Shown here: positions 1 through 7,880 of the stretch, piece by piece
Position numbering within the stretch: position 1 is the stretch's first letter
How the letters are laid out: each line of letters opens with the position of its first letter
Source of the DNA: Acidobacteriota bacterium
GTDB lineage: Bacteria; Acidobacteriota; UBA6911
Length of the DNA: 37,809 nt
Direction of reading: 5' to 3'
Assembly: GCA_017860135.1 (NCBI GenBank)
Contig: JAFNAG010000005.1
Span: 1-37,809 of the forward strand
Made by a program: the position numbers and the translations under genes
Notes under the pieces: generated by a model
Databases searched by the model: none
What the model saw: only the letters and a program-made list of their open reading frames with translations
Told to the model about the DNA's origin: nothing

Positions 1-156
1 GGGCGGCTGCTGACTGTCAGACCTCTGCGCCTCATCAGGCGTTCACCGGGAACAATCACGCGGCGCATAGCCACAGTCTCACGTGTGGGCGACAGCCAGC
101 GCTTTGCGGAGCAGGCCAAAGCCACGCCGTTCAGGCGTGATGGTTCACTTTCGTGA
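1..156 (+). other. Open frame at window edge, unassigned
   Basis: Frame 1 is open from the first base to a TGA at 154-156, so this could be the last 51 codons of a gene that begins outside the window. The peptide is arginine-rich and I do not recognise it. It may equally be non-coding sequence downstream of the minus-strand diguanylate cyclase. Confidence 0.15.
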
Positions 157-179
157 TCGGTTCCGCTTTTCGGGAAACT

Positions 180-2099
180 CTATGCTGTCAGGGGTGGTTT
201 GTTGCTCATGTCTGCAGTGTCGGCCTGGTCGGCCAGCATGGTGCGGTTTCCCCCGAATGCCTTTGCGGCATACATCGCGCGGTCCGCCTGCTCCACAAGA
301 TATTCCGCTTCCTGTGCCTCTGCGGAGGATGCGATGCCGATGCTCGCGGTGATTTCGGTCTGGAAGTGCGCCCCCAGCTTTTCCCGGATGCGTTCCGCGA
401 TTCCGAGAGCCTTGTCGATAGTCGTCTCCGGCATGATGATTGTGAATTCGTCGCCGCCGTACCGGTAACAGGTGTCCACATTGGACCGGACCAGGCTGAG
501 GACGAGCTGCGATGTTTCCCTCAACGCCTGATCTCCCAGCAGATGCCCGTGCGTGTCGTTGTACTCCTTGAAGCGGTCCAGGTCAAAAAAGCAGAGCGAA
601 ACGCTGCGGCCGAAACGATGGCAGCGCTCGATTTCAGCCGTGATTGCGAAGAAAAACTGGCGCCGGTTGTAGAGCCCTGTGAGCTCATCGGTGATCGACA
701 GGGATTTGAGCTGCTGTTCGAGCACCACGTTCTCCGTTACGTTCTGGACGATGCAGAGGAACCCGACCGGTTTCTTTTCGGGATTGCAGACACGCTGCAA
801 CGAGACGTTGAAATACACTATCTGTTCTTCTTCCCGCTGTGCAAGCCGGACGCGCTCCAGAGTGGAAATCTCGGGATTGGCAAAATAGACGGCCATCTCC
901 CGGCGGAAGCGGGGATCCGTAAACAGCGTCAGAACTTCCTTCCCGACGATCTCTTTTTGGGACAGCCCGAAAATGCGCTCCGACCCTGCGCTGCTTGTCA
1001 TTACGGCGCCGTGGATGTTCATGGACAACACGGCCAGGTTCTTCGCGGATTCGAGAATGGCCTGCATGTATTCGTTCGATTCCTGAGCGTGTTCGAAGGC
1101 GCTCAGGTTATCCTGTGCCGACGCTATGAGGGATGCGGTGCCCTCCAAAGTGTCGATATCCTCGGAAGGGAAGGCGTCCAGACGATCGCTGCGCACGAAG
1201 AGAACGCCGAGCAGCCTCCCCCGCAGTCGGAGGGGGACGGCGAGCTCGGAACCGAGTTCGCCGTCCGGAGAGAACTTCGAGTGGTTGTTGGCCGCGATTC
1301 TCTGCAGGCGAACGCACTCTTCCACCATTGCCGGCGTGCCGGCTTCCTCAGATCGTGATGCACGTGCGGCGCGTGCCGCCAGCAAAATCCCCTTGTTTGC
1401 GGGGCTGACGGTCCAGATCTGCACTTCCAGGTAATCGAGACTGATCCGGATCAGCTCGGTTGCGGCCCGCTGGAAATCCGCCTGGTCTTCTGCCAGGACG
1501 GCCTGCTTGGCGATCTCACTCACCATCGAGAGCTGACGCCCGCGACGGCACTCCAGGTAATGCATGTCGGAATTTTCCAGGGCCAGGGCCAGATGCTCGG
1601 TGGTGTAAGCGAGCAGGCTCATGTGGCTTCCCGTGAAGCGCGCCCCTTTCGGCAGAGCCAGCACCAACACTCCCTTGCACTTGCCTCGAAGCATCAGGGG
1701 CGAGTACACGGCGACTCCGGTCCCGCGGTGCAGGAGGTGGCGTCTTTCCACGCTATCCTGCGAAGACTCGTCTTCGATCTCGACAACCCGCATCCGGTGG
1801 TCTGTCGCGCACTGCTTGAGACGGGAGTCCTCCAGGGCAATCACCCTGGGACCGATCAGCGTGCCCTCCGGATCTGCATCGATGCTGTGGATCGTGGCTG
1901 TAGACCCTCTGGAGCGCTCTTGCAGCAGGCTCAGGCGGTCCAGTTCGACATGTTCCAGAAGGGACTGACGGCAGGAACGCAGAATATCGGCGAGGATAAG
2001 CGAGCCATGAACGGAGGTGGCCAGCGATGCTGCATCCGCGAGTGTAAGCGGAGCATCGCAGGTCCAATTTTCGCTCCTGTCCTGCAATGAGGAGGTCAT
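180..2099 (-). CDS. GAF-GAF-PAS-GGDEF diguanylate cyclase
   Basis: Cytoplasmic signalling enzyme of about 639 residues predicted to make cyclic di-GMP from two GTP. The N-terminal half looks like two GAF-type sensor domains (about 25-175 and 185-330), followed by a PAS-like segment (about 345-465) and a GGDEF domain with the DELTGLYNRR start motif and an intact GGDEF active site (about 548-552). I see no signal peptide or membrane helix. The allosteric I-site, usually RxxD five residues before GGDEF, reads SNVD here, so product inhibition is probably lost. There is no EAL domain. I chose the ATG at 2099 because GGGAGG lies about 8 bases upstream of it; an in-frame GTG at 2120 would add seven residues. 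The gene stands alone on the minus strand, so its input signal cannot be inferred from neighbours. The GGDEF assignment is firm, the GAF/PAS boundaries approximate. Confidence 0.93.
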   Translation of the reverse strand: MTSSLQDRSENWTCDAPLTLADAASLATSVHGSLILADILRSCRQSLLEHVELDRLSLLQERSRGSTATIHSIDADPEGTLIGPRVIALEDSRLKQCATDHRMRVVEIEDESSQDSVERRHLLHRGTGVAVYSPLMLRGKCKGVLVLALPKGARFTGSHMSLLAYTTEHLALALENSDMHYLECRRGRQLSMVSEIAKQAVLAEDQADFQRAATELIRISLDYLEVQIWTVSPANKGILLAARAARASRSEEAGTPAMVEECVRLQRIAANNHSKFSPDGELGSELAVPLRLRGRLLGVLFVRSDRLDAFPSEDIDTLEGTASLIASAQDNLSAFEHAQESNEYMQAILESAKNLAVLSMNIHGAVMTSSAGSERIFGLSQKEIVGKEVLTLFTDPRFRREMAVYFANPEISTLERVRLAQREEEQIVYFNVSLQRVCNPEKKPVGFLCIVQNVTENVVLEQQLKSLSITDELTGLYNRRQFFFAITAEIERCHRFGRSVSLCFFDLDRFKEYNDTHGHLLGDQALRETSQLVLSLVRSNVDTCYRYGGDEFTIIMPETTIDKALGIAERIREKLGAHFQTEITASIGIASSAEAQEAEYLVEQADRAMYAAKAFGGNRTMLADQADTADMSNKPPLTA

Positions 2100-2340
2100 G
2101 CCGGCGCCCTCCCGAGGCACCCGGAAACATTCATGGGCTACGCAAGTCCATGCGGACTCTGAGTGACCGCGATCTCATTCACCCCGCACACTGCCGCAAA
2201 CCCGATTCTCATATCGGCTGAAACGGCTTCCGGCATAAGCTGTACTCTGGATGTATCCGGACCGCTTTCGCCGCCTTCCGGCTCAAACCGTGCTCCGGCC
2301 TGATCCGAAGCCGGCGGGCTCGAGGAGGAGAACTCCGCCT
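2100..2340. other. Intergenic spacer, 241 bp
   Basis: This spacer lies between the start of the diguanylate cyclase gene and the end of the AlaX gene, both on the minus strand. It contains a small perfect hairpin with AGTCC and GGACT arms around ATGC at about 2145-2158. I see no recognisable gene or promoter. Confidence 0.4.
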
Positions 2341-3564
2341 TTACCGATCCGGGCTCCTCTCCTGTTCACGCACGCAGGACTGGAAGTATTCGATCAGGGC
2401 CCGCGACCATTCATCGATCGCCGGAATTGCGATTCCTCCCGCCTGGGCGAGTTCGGGCCTGCCGCCTCCCTTTCCGCCAAGCTTTGCAGTGACCTGCTTG
2501 ATGCCTTTCCCGCAATCCGCCGCCAAATCCGGCCCACGTGCCACAACCAGCTGCGCGGATTCGGCCAGGGCCCAGAAGACGGCGATCGAACGCGGCGCCG
2601 CGGTCACTTTCCGGGCCAGTGCCTTGAGATTCTCTATCCTGCGGTCGCGGAAGCTCCTGCACACTACCACCATGTCTGTGCGCGGCTCCGCCTGTCTCAG
2701 TAATTCCTGCGCCTCCATTTCCAGAAGCCGGTCCTCCATATGAGTCTTGTCGCGCTGCAGAACCACGCGTTCCTGCAGGAGTTTTTCCACCACCTCCGGC
2801 AGTTGATGAGGATGGGAGGAGAGGAGTTTCCCCAATTCGCGCAGCACTGCGTGGTCTTTCCGGAATGCCGGCAGGACTCTGCCGCCGCAGGCAAATTCGA
2901 CCCGCACACCCCCCTTGTAACGCTCGCTGCCCAGGATGAAGATCAGACCGATTTCGCCGGTGCGGTGCACGTGCGTGCCGCCGCAAGGGGAGCGGTCGAA
3001 TCCCTCGATATCGATCACCCGGACATCGCCCTCGCGCTGCGATTCCTTCCTGACCCCCAGGGGGCCCAGCTCTTCCCTCCGGACGTTCAAAACGTTCACC
3101 GGCCGGTCCTCGAAAACGACCCTTGATGCGAGTTCTTCCGCGTCCTGCAGGACTGCCGGATCCGGCTGCGGAAGGTCGAGATCGATGGTCGCGGACTGCT
3201 GGCCGAGGTGAAAGGAGAGGGTGTTCCCGCCTGCGACCTGGAGAAAAGCCTGCGACAGAATATGTTGTCCGGTGTGCTGTTGCATGTGATCGAAACGCCG
3301 GGCCCAGTCAATCCTGCCGCGCACTTCCCCGGATGCCGGCGCTGACTCGAGGATGTGGAGGATGTTTCCCGCGGCGTCTTCCTCAACGGCGACGACGCGC
3401 GCACCGTTCAGGAAGCCGGTGTCACAGGGTTGCCCCCCGGAGTCAGGATAAAACGCGGTCTGATCCAGAACCACCGCAGGTTTCCCGCCCGACAGTGATT
3501 GTTCCAACACGTTGGCAGTGAATTCGGTCAGGTACGAATCCTGGTAATAGAGGTGTTTTGTCAT
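2341..3564 (-). CDS. Alanyl-tRNA editing protein, AlaX-L type with DHHA1 domain
   Basis: Trans-editing hydrolase predicted to remove serine or glycine mischarged onto tRNA-Ala. The 407-residue protein resembles the editing and C-terminal parts of alanyl-tRNA synthetase without the catalytic core. The editing domain carries the zinc ligands HTGQH at 97-101 and CGGTH at 194-198, plus the FYPDSGGQPCDTG strand-loop near residue 39. The C-terminal part (about 250-400) resembles the DHHA1 oligomerisation/tRNA-binding domain and ends in a glycine-rich GGGRPE loop. Length and domain order match the long AlaX form. The ATG at 3564 begins MTKHLYY, typical of the family. It is transcribed divergently from hslV, and the 199-bp gap holds the hslV promoter. 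Confidence 0.93.
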   Translation of the reverse strand: MTKHLYYQDSYLTEFTANVLEQSLSGGKPAVVLDQTAFYPDSGGQPCDTGFLNGARVVAVEEDAAGNILHILESAPASGEVRGRIDWARRFDHMQQHTGQHILSQAFLQVAGGNTLSFHLGQQSATIDLDLPQPDPAVLQDAEELASRVVFEDRPVNVLNVRREELGPLGVRKESQREGDVRVIDIEGFDRSPCGGTHVHRTGEIGLIFILGSERYKGGVRVEFACGGRVLPAFRKDHAVLRELGKLLSSHPHQLPEVVEKLLQERVVLQRDKTHMEDRLLEMEAQELLRQAEPRTDMVVVCRSFRDRRIENLKALARKVTAAPRSIAVFWALAESAQLVVARGPDLAADCGKGIKQVTAKLGGKGGGRPELAQAGGIAIPAIDEWSRALIEYFQSCVREQERSPDR

Positions 3565-3726
3565 TTTGGCTGTTCACCCATCCTGCGTTGACGATATCGC
3601 GCAACCCGGGGATCTGACGCCTTCCGGCTCCGGGAACCGGAGCAGCCATTTAATCACAGAATTCCCAGGGGACACCATTTTTGTTCAGTACCACACGGCG
3701 GGTTCCGGCGGCGTGCAGCAGCTTTC

Positions 3727-3764
3727 TTGACACTGCTTCGGCGCGGTGTCTATACTCCCCCACA
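3727..3764 (+). promoter_or_regulatory. Sigma-70 promoter of hslV, predicted leaderless
   Basis: A perfect -35 box TTGACA (3727-3732), an 18-bp spacer and a -10 box TATACT (3751-3756) lie immediately before hslV. Transcription would start about seven bases after the -10 box, at 3762-3764, which is the hslV ATG or within two bases of it. There is no Shine-Dalgarno sequence before this ATG; the intervening bases are mostly C. The promoter also argues against the in-frame GTG at 3746, which lies inside the spacer. Confidence 0.7.
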
Positions 3765-4339
3765 TGAATACGCCAGGCACGGTGTTTCACGGAACCACCA
3801 TCCTGATTGTCAGGCGTGGGGGAGAGACCGCCATGGCCGGGGACGGCCAGGTCACGCTGGGGGATACGGTCATCAAGACGACCGCGCGAAAAATCCGCCG
3901 CATGCACAATGACCGTATCCTGGTCGGATTTGCGGGCGCGACGGCGGACTCTTTCGCGCTCTTTTCCAGGCTGGAGGCGAAGCTCGAGCAATTTCACGGG
4001 AACCTCAACCGCGCTGCCGTGGAGCTGGCTCAGGAATGGCGCATGGATCGGGCCCTGCGGCATCTGGAGGCGGTGCTGCTTGCCACCGACGGCCGGTCCA
4101 CATACCTGCTTTCAGGGACGGGCGACGTCATCGAACCCGACGACGGAACGATGGCGGTCGGATCCGGGGGCGCTTACGCGCTCTCCGCCGCCCGCGCGCT
4201 GCTGCGCCACACCAGGTTGTCGGCCCGGGAAGTCGCTCTCGAATCCGTCAGGATCGCGAGTGAGATCTGTATCTTTACCAACGGGGATATTATCGTCGAG
4301 GATCTGAAGCCGCCAAAACGCGCACGGCGACGGGGATGA
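3764..4339 (+). CDS. hslV: ATP-dependent protease subunit HslV (ClpQ)
   Basis: Peptidase subunit of the HslUV proteasome-like protease; dodecameric threonine protease capped by HslU hexamers. The 191-residue protein has the family N-terminal block [10 protein letters not shown], the GDGQVTLG loop, and the later [15 protein letters not shown] and ICIFTNG motifs. The catalytic residue should be the first Thr of TTI, so about ten residues ([10 protein letters not shown]) would be removed as a propeptide. In E. coli only the initiator Met precedes that Thr. I place the start at the ATG at 3764, directly at the predicted transcription start. The hslU GTG follows 73 bp after the stop, so the two subunits are co-transcribed. 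Confidence 0.96.
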   Translation: MNTPGTVFHGTTILIVRRGGETAMAGDGQVTLGDTVIKTTARKIRRMHNDRILVGFAGATADSFALFSRLEAKLEQFHGNLNRAAVELAQEWRMDRALRHLEAVLLATDGRSTYLLSGTGDVIEPDDGTMAVGSGGAYALSAARALLRHTRLSAREVALESVRIASEICIFTNGDIIVEDLKPPKRARRRG

Positions 4340-4412
4340 TCGCGCCCGCATCGGAAATGCCGGTTTCCGCTGAGCGGTAGCTGCCTGCGCGCACGAAAGG
4401 AACCTGACACCT

Positions 4413-5804
4413 GTGTCACAACACCGCTCTGCCGCCCGGCGCGGGCTGGATGAAATGGCGCCCCGCGAAATCGTGTCCGCACTCGACCGGTATGTGGTCG
4501 GTCAGCACGAAGCCAAAAAAGCTGTCGCCATCGCGCTGCGCAACCGTGTCCGGCGCCAGAAGCTTGATGCGGAGATGGCGGAAGAGGTTGCTCCCAAAAA
4601 CATCATCATGATCGGCCCAACCGGCGTGGGCAAAACGGAAATCGCGCGCCGGCTGGCGCGTCTCGCCAATTCCCCTTTTCTGAAGATCGAAGCGACCAAG
4701 TTCACCGAAGTCGGTTATGTCGGCCGGGACGTGGAATCCATGATCCGGGATCTGGCGGAGACTGCCGTGGACATGGTGCGCGTGGAGCGCCTCGCCGAGG
4801 TGGAGGAGACTGCGGAACGGAATGCCGAGGAGCGGGTGCTGGACCTGTTGCTTTCCTCCATGGAGCCGCCGCCCGGTGGCGCGCATCCCGACGATTCAGT
4901 CCGCGAAATGGATTCGGTCGAACGCTCGCGCGAGAAACTGCGTCGGCAGCTTCGGGCGGGGAAACTCGATGCCCGCATCCTGGAGCTGGAAGTCCGCGAC
5001 CACTCCGCCAGCCCATTCGCCTTCCAGGTGTTCGAAGGCATCAACATGGAGGAGATCCAGTTCAACATGAGGGATTTTCTCAGCGGAATGATGGAGGGGA
5101 AGCCGAGGCGACGCAGGATGCGTGTCGACGAGGCTCTGGATTATCTGGAACAGGAAGAGGAACAGAAACTGGTCGACATGGATCAGGTGGCGCGCATCGC
5201 GCTGGAAAGGGTCGAGGAGAACGGCATTATTTTCCTGGACGAAATCGACAAGATCGCCGGCCGGGAAAGCGGGCATGGGCCTGACGTGAGCCGCGAGGGC
5301 GTGCAGCGGGACATCCTGCCCATCGTGGAGGGAACCAACGTCAACACCCGCTACGGCATGGTGCGCACCGACCATATTCTCTTCATTGCCGCGGGGGCAT
5401 TCCACGTGTCCAAACCTTGCGACCTGATTCCCGAACTGCAGGGGCGATTTCCCATACGGGTGGAAATGAAGGTTCTTACGGAAGCGGATTTTGTACGCAT
5501 CCTGACGGAACCGAAGAACGCCCTGATCAAGCAGCATGTCGCCCTCCTGGCGACGGAAGGGGTAAAGCTCCGGTTCACGGAGGATGCCATCCGCGAGATC
5601 GCGCGCCTCGCGCGCGTCGTCAACGACAGCTCGGAGAACATCGGGGCGCGTCGCCTGCATACCATCATGGAAGCGCTTCTGGAGGAAATCTCATTCGAGG
5701 GGAGCGAACTGGCGAGGAAGTCCGTGAATATCAACGCCGAATATGTAAGACGAAGGCTCAGCAATATCGTTGCCGACAAAGACACCAGCCGGTACATCCT
5801 GTGA
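4413..5804 (+). CDS. hslU: ATP-dependent protease ATPase subunit HslU (ClpY)
   Basis: AAA+ unfoldase that feeds substrates into HslV. The 463-residue product shows Walker A GPTGVGKTE (about 68-76), the GYVGRDVES pore-loop segment, an inserted acidic/charged I-domain in the middle, Walker B IIFLDEID and the arginine-finger segment ELQGRFPIRVE. It ends in SRYIL, the conserved C-terminal tail that docks into HslV grooves. Length is normal for the family. The start is GTG at 4413, with AAAGGA 11 bases upstream; an internal ATG at 4455 lacks a ribosome-binding site. The stop codon shares its last A with the next gene's ATG (TGATG), implying translational coupling to the lipoprotein gene. Confidence 0.97.
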   Translation: MSQHRSAARRGLDEMAPREIVSALDRYVVGQHEAKKAVAIALRNRVRRQKLDAEMAEEVAPKNIIMIGPTGVGKTEIARRLARLANSPFLKIEATKFTEVGYVGRDVESMIRDLAETAVDMVRVERLAEVEETAERNAEERVLDLLLSSMEPPPGGAHPDDSVREMDSVERSREKLRRQLRAGKLDARILELEVRDHSASPFAFQVFEGINMEEIQFNMRDFLSGMMEGKPRRRRMRVDEALDYLEQEEEQKLVDMDQVARIALERVEENGIIFLDEIDKIAGRESGHGPDVSREGVQRDILPIVEGTNVNTRYGMVRTDHILFIAAGAFHVSKPCDLIPELQGRFPIRVEMKVLTEADFVRILTEPKNALIKQHVALLATEGVKLRFTEDAIREIARLARVVNDSSENIGARRLHTIMEALLEEISFEGSELARKSVNINAEYVRRRLSNIVADKDTSRYIL

Positions 5805-6895
5805 TGCGCCCACGCCTCCTTTCCCGCCTGGCCTGCCTGCTGTTTCCCATCCTGCTCGGGCTGGCTGCGTGCGCCAAGACGGGTGCACCGGAACCGCCAC
5901 AGGTCCTCATACCCAAGGCTGCACTGGACCTGGCCCTGCGGCAGCAGGGCACGAAGATCTTGCTGACCGTATCCATTCCGGTCGAAAACACCAACGGAAC
6001 CCCCGCCCCCGTTCCCGACCGTGCAGAGGCGTTCCGCCTGGCGGCCGCCGGCAGGAGCGATGCCGGCCCTCTTCCTGAAGCCGATTTCCTCGCTCGTGCC
6101 CAGCCCATCCGGTCTCTCACGGCCCGGGAACTTGAAAACATCATGGCGGGCGGACGGTTGCACCTCGTGGACCAACCTGATCCCAAGGACCCAGTCGCAA
6201 TGTACGCGCAGGGATACCGGTATGCCGTCCGCTTCATGAATCGCAAGAACCAGACCGCCGGTTTGAGCAATCAGGCATGGATTGCCCCGGTTGCGATCCC
6301 CGACGCTCCCGCAGGGCTGTCCGCCGAACTCTTTGTCGATTCCGTGCGCCTCCACTGGGAAGCGCCGCAAGAGAATTCTGACGGAACGGCGCCTGCACGA
6401 ATTGCGGGATACAATATCTATCGCCAGGAGGAATCGTCCGGCTTTCCCACCGCACCGCTCAACCCCGAGCCGGTTTCCGGGACGTTTTTCGACGACCGCA
6501 ATTTTGAGCTCGACAAGACCTATTACTATGCCGTCAGTGTCGTCGGAAGCAGGGAAAACCCGAATGCCGAGAGTCTTCCTTCGGTTCCGATCCCCGTCAC
6601 TCCACGCGACACGTTCCCTCCGGGGCCTCCCGTAAATCTCGCCGGCCTGGTCGAGGGGGGGGCTGTGACCCTGATGTGGGGTCCGCCCGACGCGTCCGAT
6701 ATTGCAGGGTACCGGGTCTATCGCCGTGAGGAAGGAACCGCCGATCGCGTTCTGTTGAGCGGAAGCCTCGTCAATACGCTGAGCTACCGGGATGAGCGGG
6801 TGCCGCCGGGAAAGAAGTATGAATACGCCGTTTTCGCCGTGGATACCCATCAGAATATCAGTCAGGCAGCCATTACGATCGTGGAGGTGCAATGA
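5804..6895 (+). CDS. Lipoprotein with fibronectin type III domains
   Basis: Predicted secreted lipoprotein of 363 residues. The start MRPRLLSR begins a classical type II signal peptide with a lipobox LAAC (cysteine about residue 24). The mature part has a poorly conserved N-terminal segment (about 25-165) and two FN3-like domains: one from about 168 with LHWEAP and IAGYNIYR, one from about 270 with VTLMWGPP, IAGYRVYR and a YEYAVFAVD strand. These are non-catalytic binding or spacer modules. The ATG at 5804 overlaps the hslU stop by one base, and its own stop overlaps the next ATG (ATGA), so it sits inside a tightly coupled operon with hslVU. Why a surface lipoprotein is coupled to a cytoplasmic protease is unclear; co-expression for envelope stress is only a guess. 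Confidence 0.85.
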   Translation: MRPRLLSRLACLLFPILLGLAACAKTGAPEPPQVLIPKAALDLALRQQGTKILLTVSIPVENTNGTPAPVPDRAEAFRLAAAGRSDAGPLPEADFLARAQPIRSLTARELENIMAGGRLHLVDQPDPKDPVAMYAQGYRYAVRFMNRKNQTAGLSNQAWIAPVAIPDAPAGLSAELFVDSVRLHWEAPQENSDGTAPARIAGYNIYRQEESSGFPTAPLNPEPVSGTFFDDRNFELDKTYYYAVSVVGSRENPNAESLPSVPIPVTPRDTFPPGPPVNLAGLVEGGAVTLMWGPPDASDIAGYRVYRREEGTADRVLLSGSLVNTLSYRDERVPPGKKYEYAVFAVDTHQNISQAAITIVEVQ

Positions 6896-7665
6896 AATTC
6901 TGTCGCTTCAGTCATTTCGAAAAGCTCATGTGCGGGATCCTCGAAGGCAACGGTATACGGGTCTGCCGGGGAGACCTTCCCGGCCCCCTGGAGACCACGC
7001 GGGAAACAATCGCCCGGGAACAAGTACGGCTCCTGGCGCCGGTTGTGCCGGGCAAAATCATCGGGATCGGCCGCAACTACGCGGCCCACGCGAAGGAATT
7101 CGGAAACATTCCGCCCGAGGAGGAGCCCATGATTTTCCTGAAGCCGCCAAGCGCGGTGATCGCTCCCGACGATCCGATCCTAATGCCTGCGGCTTCCCAT
7201 CGAGTGGATCATGAGGCGGAATTGGGCGTGGTGATCGGGAAAACAGCGCGACGCCTCGCTGCAGATGACGATCCGATGAACTATGTTCTCGGCTATACTT
7301 GCGTGAATGATGTAACGGCCCGGGACCTTCAGAAAAAGGATGTTCAGTTCACTCGGGCGAAGGGCTTCGACACCTTCTGCCCTCTCGGCCCCTGGATTGA
7401 GACGGAACTTGATCCTTCCGATGTGCTCGTGACGGGTCGCGTGAACGGCGAAATACGGCAACAGGCGCGCACCAGCGACCTGCTGTTCCCCGTTCCATGG
7501 CTCATCCGCTTCCTGGCCGGGATCATGACTCTCTGTCCGGGCGACCTGATCGCCACCGGAACGCCTGCCGGGGTCGGGCCGCTTGCGCCGGGGGATGTCG
7601 TGGAGGTCGAAGTCGAGGGTATCGGCGTACTGCGGAATCCCGTGCGAGGTGCAGGAGAATACTGA
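6892..7665 (+). CDS. Fumarylacetoacetate hydrolase (FAH) family protein
   Basis: Cytoplasmic metal-dependent hydrolase/isomerase/decarboxylase of the FAH superfamily, 257 residues. The catalytic core has IGIGRNYAAHAKEF near residue 57, the metal-binding glutamates of DHEAELG (E108 and E110), GYTCVNDVTARDLQ (D140) and the C-terminal GDLIATGTPAGVG. An N-terminal extension of about 50 residues matches the single-domain YcgM-like group. Proteins of this group act on 2-oxo acids such as acylpyruvates, hydroxyheptadienedioate or oxaloacetate; sequence alone does not decide which. The ATG overlaps the stop of the FN3 lipoprotein by four bases (ATGA). It is the last gene of the hslV operon; the following carboxylase genes have their own promoter. 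Confidence 0.92.
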   Translation: MKFCRFSHFEKLMCGILEGNGIRVCRGDLPGPLETTRETIAREQVRLLAPVVPGKIIGIGRNYAAHAKEFGNIPPEEEPMIFLKPPSAVIAPDDPILMPAASHRVDHEAELGVVIGKTARRLAADDDPMNYVLGYTCVNDVTARDLQKKDVQFTRAKGFDTFCPLGPWIETELDPSDVLVTGRVNGEIRQQARTSDLLFPVPWLIRFLAGIMTLCPGDLIATGTPAGVGPLAPGDVVEVEVEGIGVLRNPVRGAGEY

Positions 7666-7700
7666 ACGATGCGCCCGTACCATGAGGAAGCCGGAAAGTC

Positions 7701-7709
7701 TGTTATAAT
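7701..7709 (+). promoter_or_regulatory. Extended -10 promoter for the carboxylase cluster
   Basis: TGTTATAAT is a perfect extended -10 element (TGn followed by TATAAT at 7704-7709). I see no good -35 box at 16-18 bp spacing, which is normal for extended -10 promoters. Transcription would start near 7716 and give a leader of about 165 bases before the carboxyltransferase ATG at 7881. Confidence 0.55.
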
Positions 7710-7715
7710 TACTCT

Positions 7716-7880
7716 CCCGGCGGGCGCTCCAGGAGTTTTGCGGATCGTGGCACTATCGGTGAGAAACGGGATTGGCTGAGGCCACCGCAACCGGCGCGAA
7801 TTGCGCATAACAGGCAGAGCCGCGCTGGCTCCAGGGCAACTCGTGCTATTCGCGGCTGACTCATTGCACCTGATGGATCT
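7716..7880 (+). promoter_or_regulatory. Long, possibly structured leader of the carboxylase operon
   Basis: About 165 bases of untranslated leader lie between the extended -10 promoter and the first carboxylase gene. The stretch has several short GC-rich complementary blocks, for example GGCGCG with GCGCAT around a GAATT, and GAGCCGCG with CGCGGCT. I could not match it to a riboswitch class I know. Its length makes a regulatory RNA possible but unproven. Confidence 0.25.

Noticed and set aside
153-1358. Long plus-strand open frame of 401 codons opposite the diguanylate cyclase
   Set aside because: It is antisense to a clear GGDEF gene, has no recognisable domain, and is explained by high GC.
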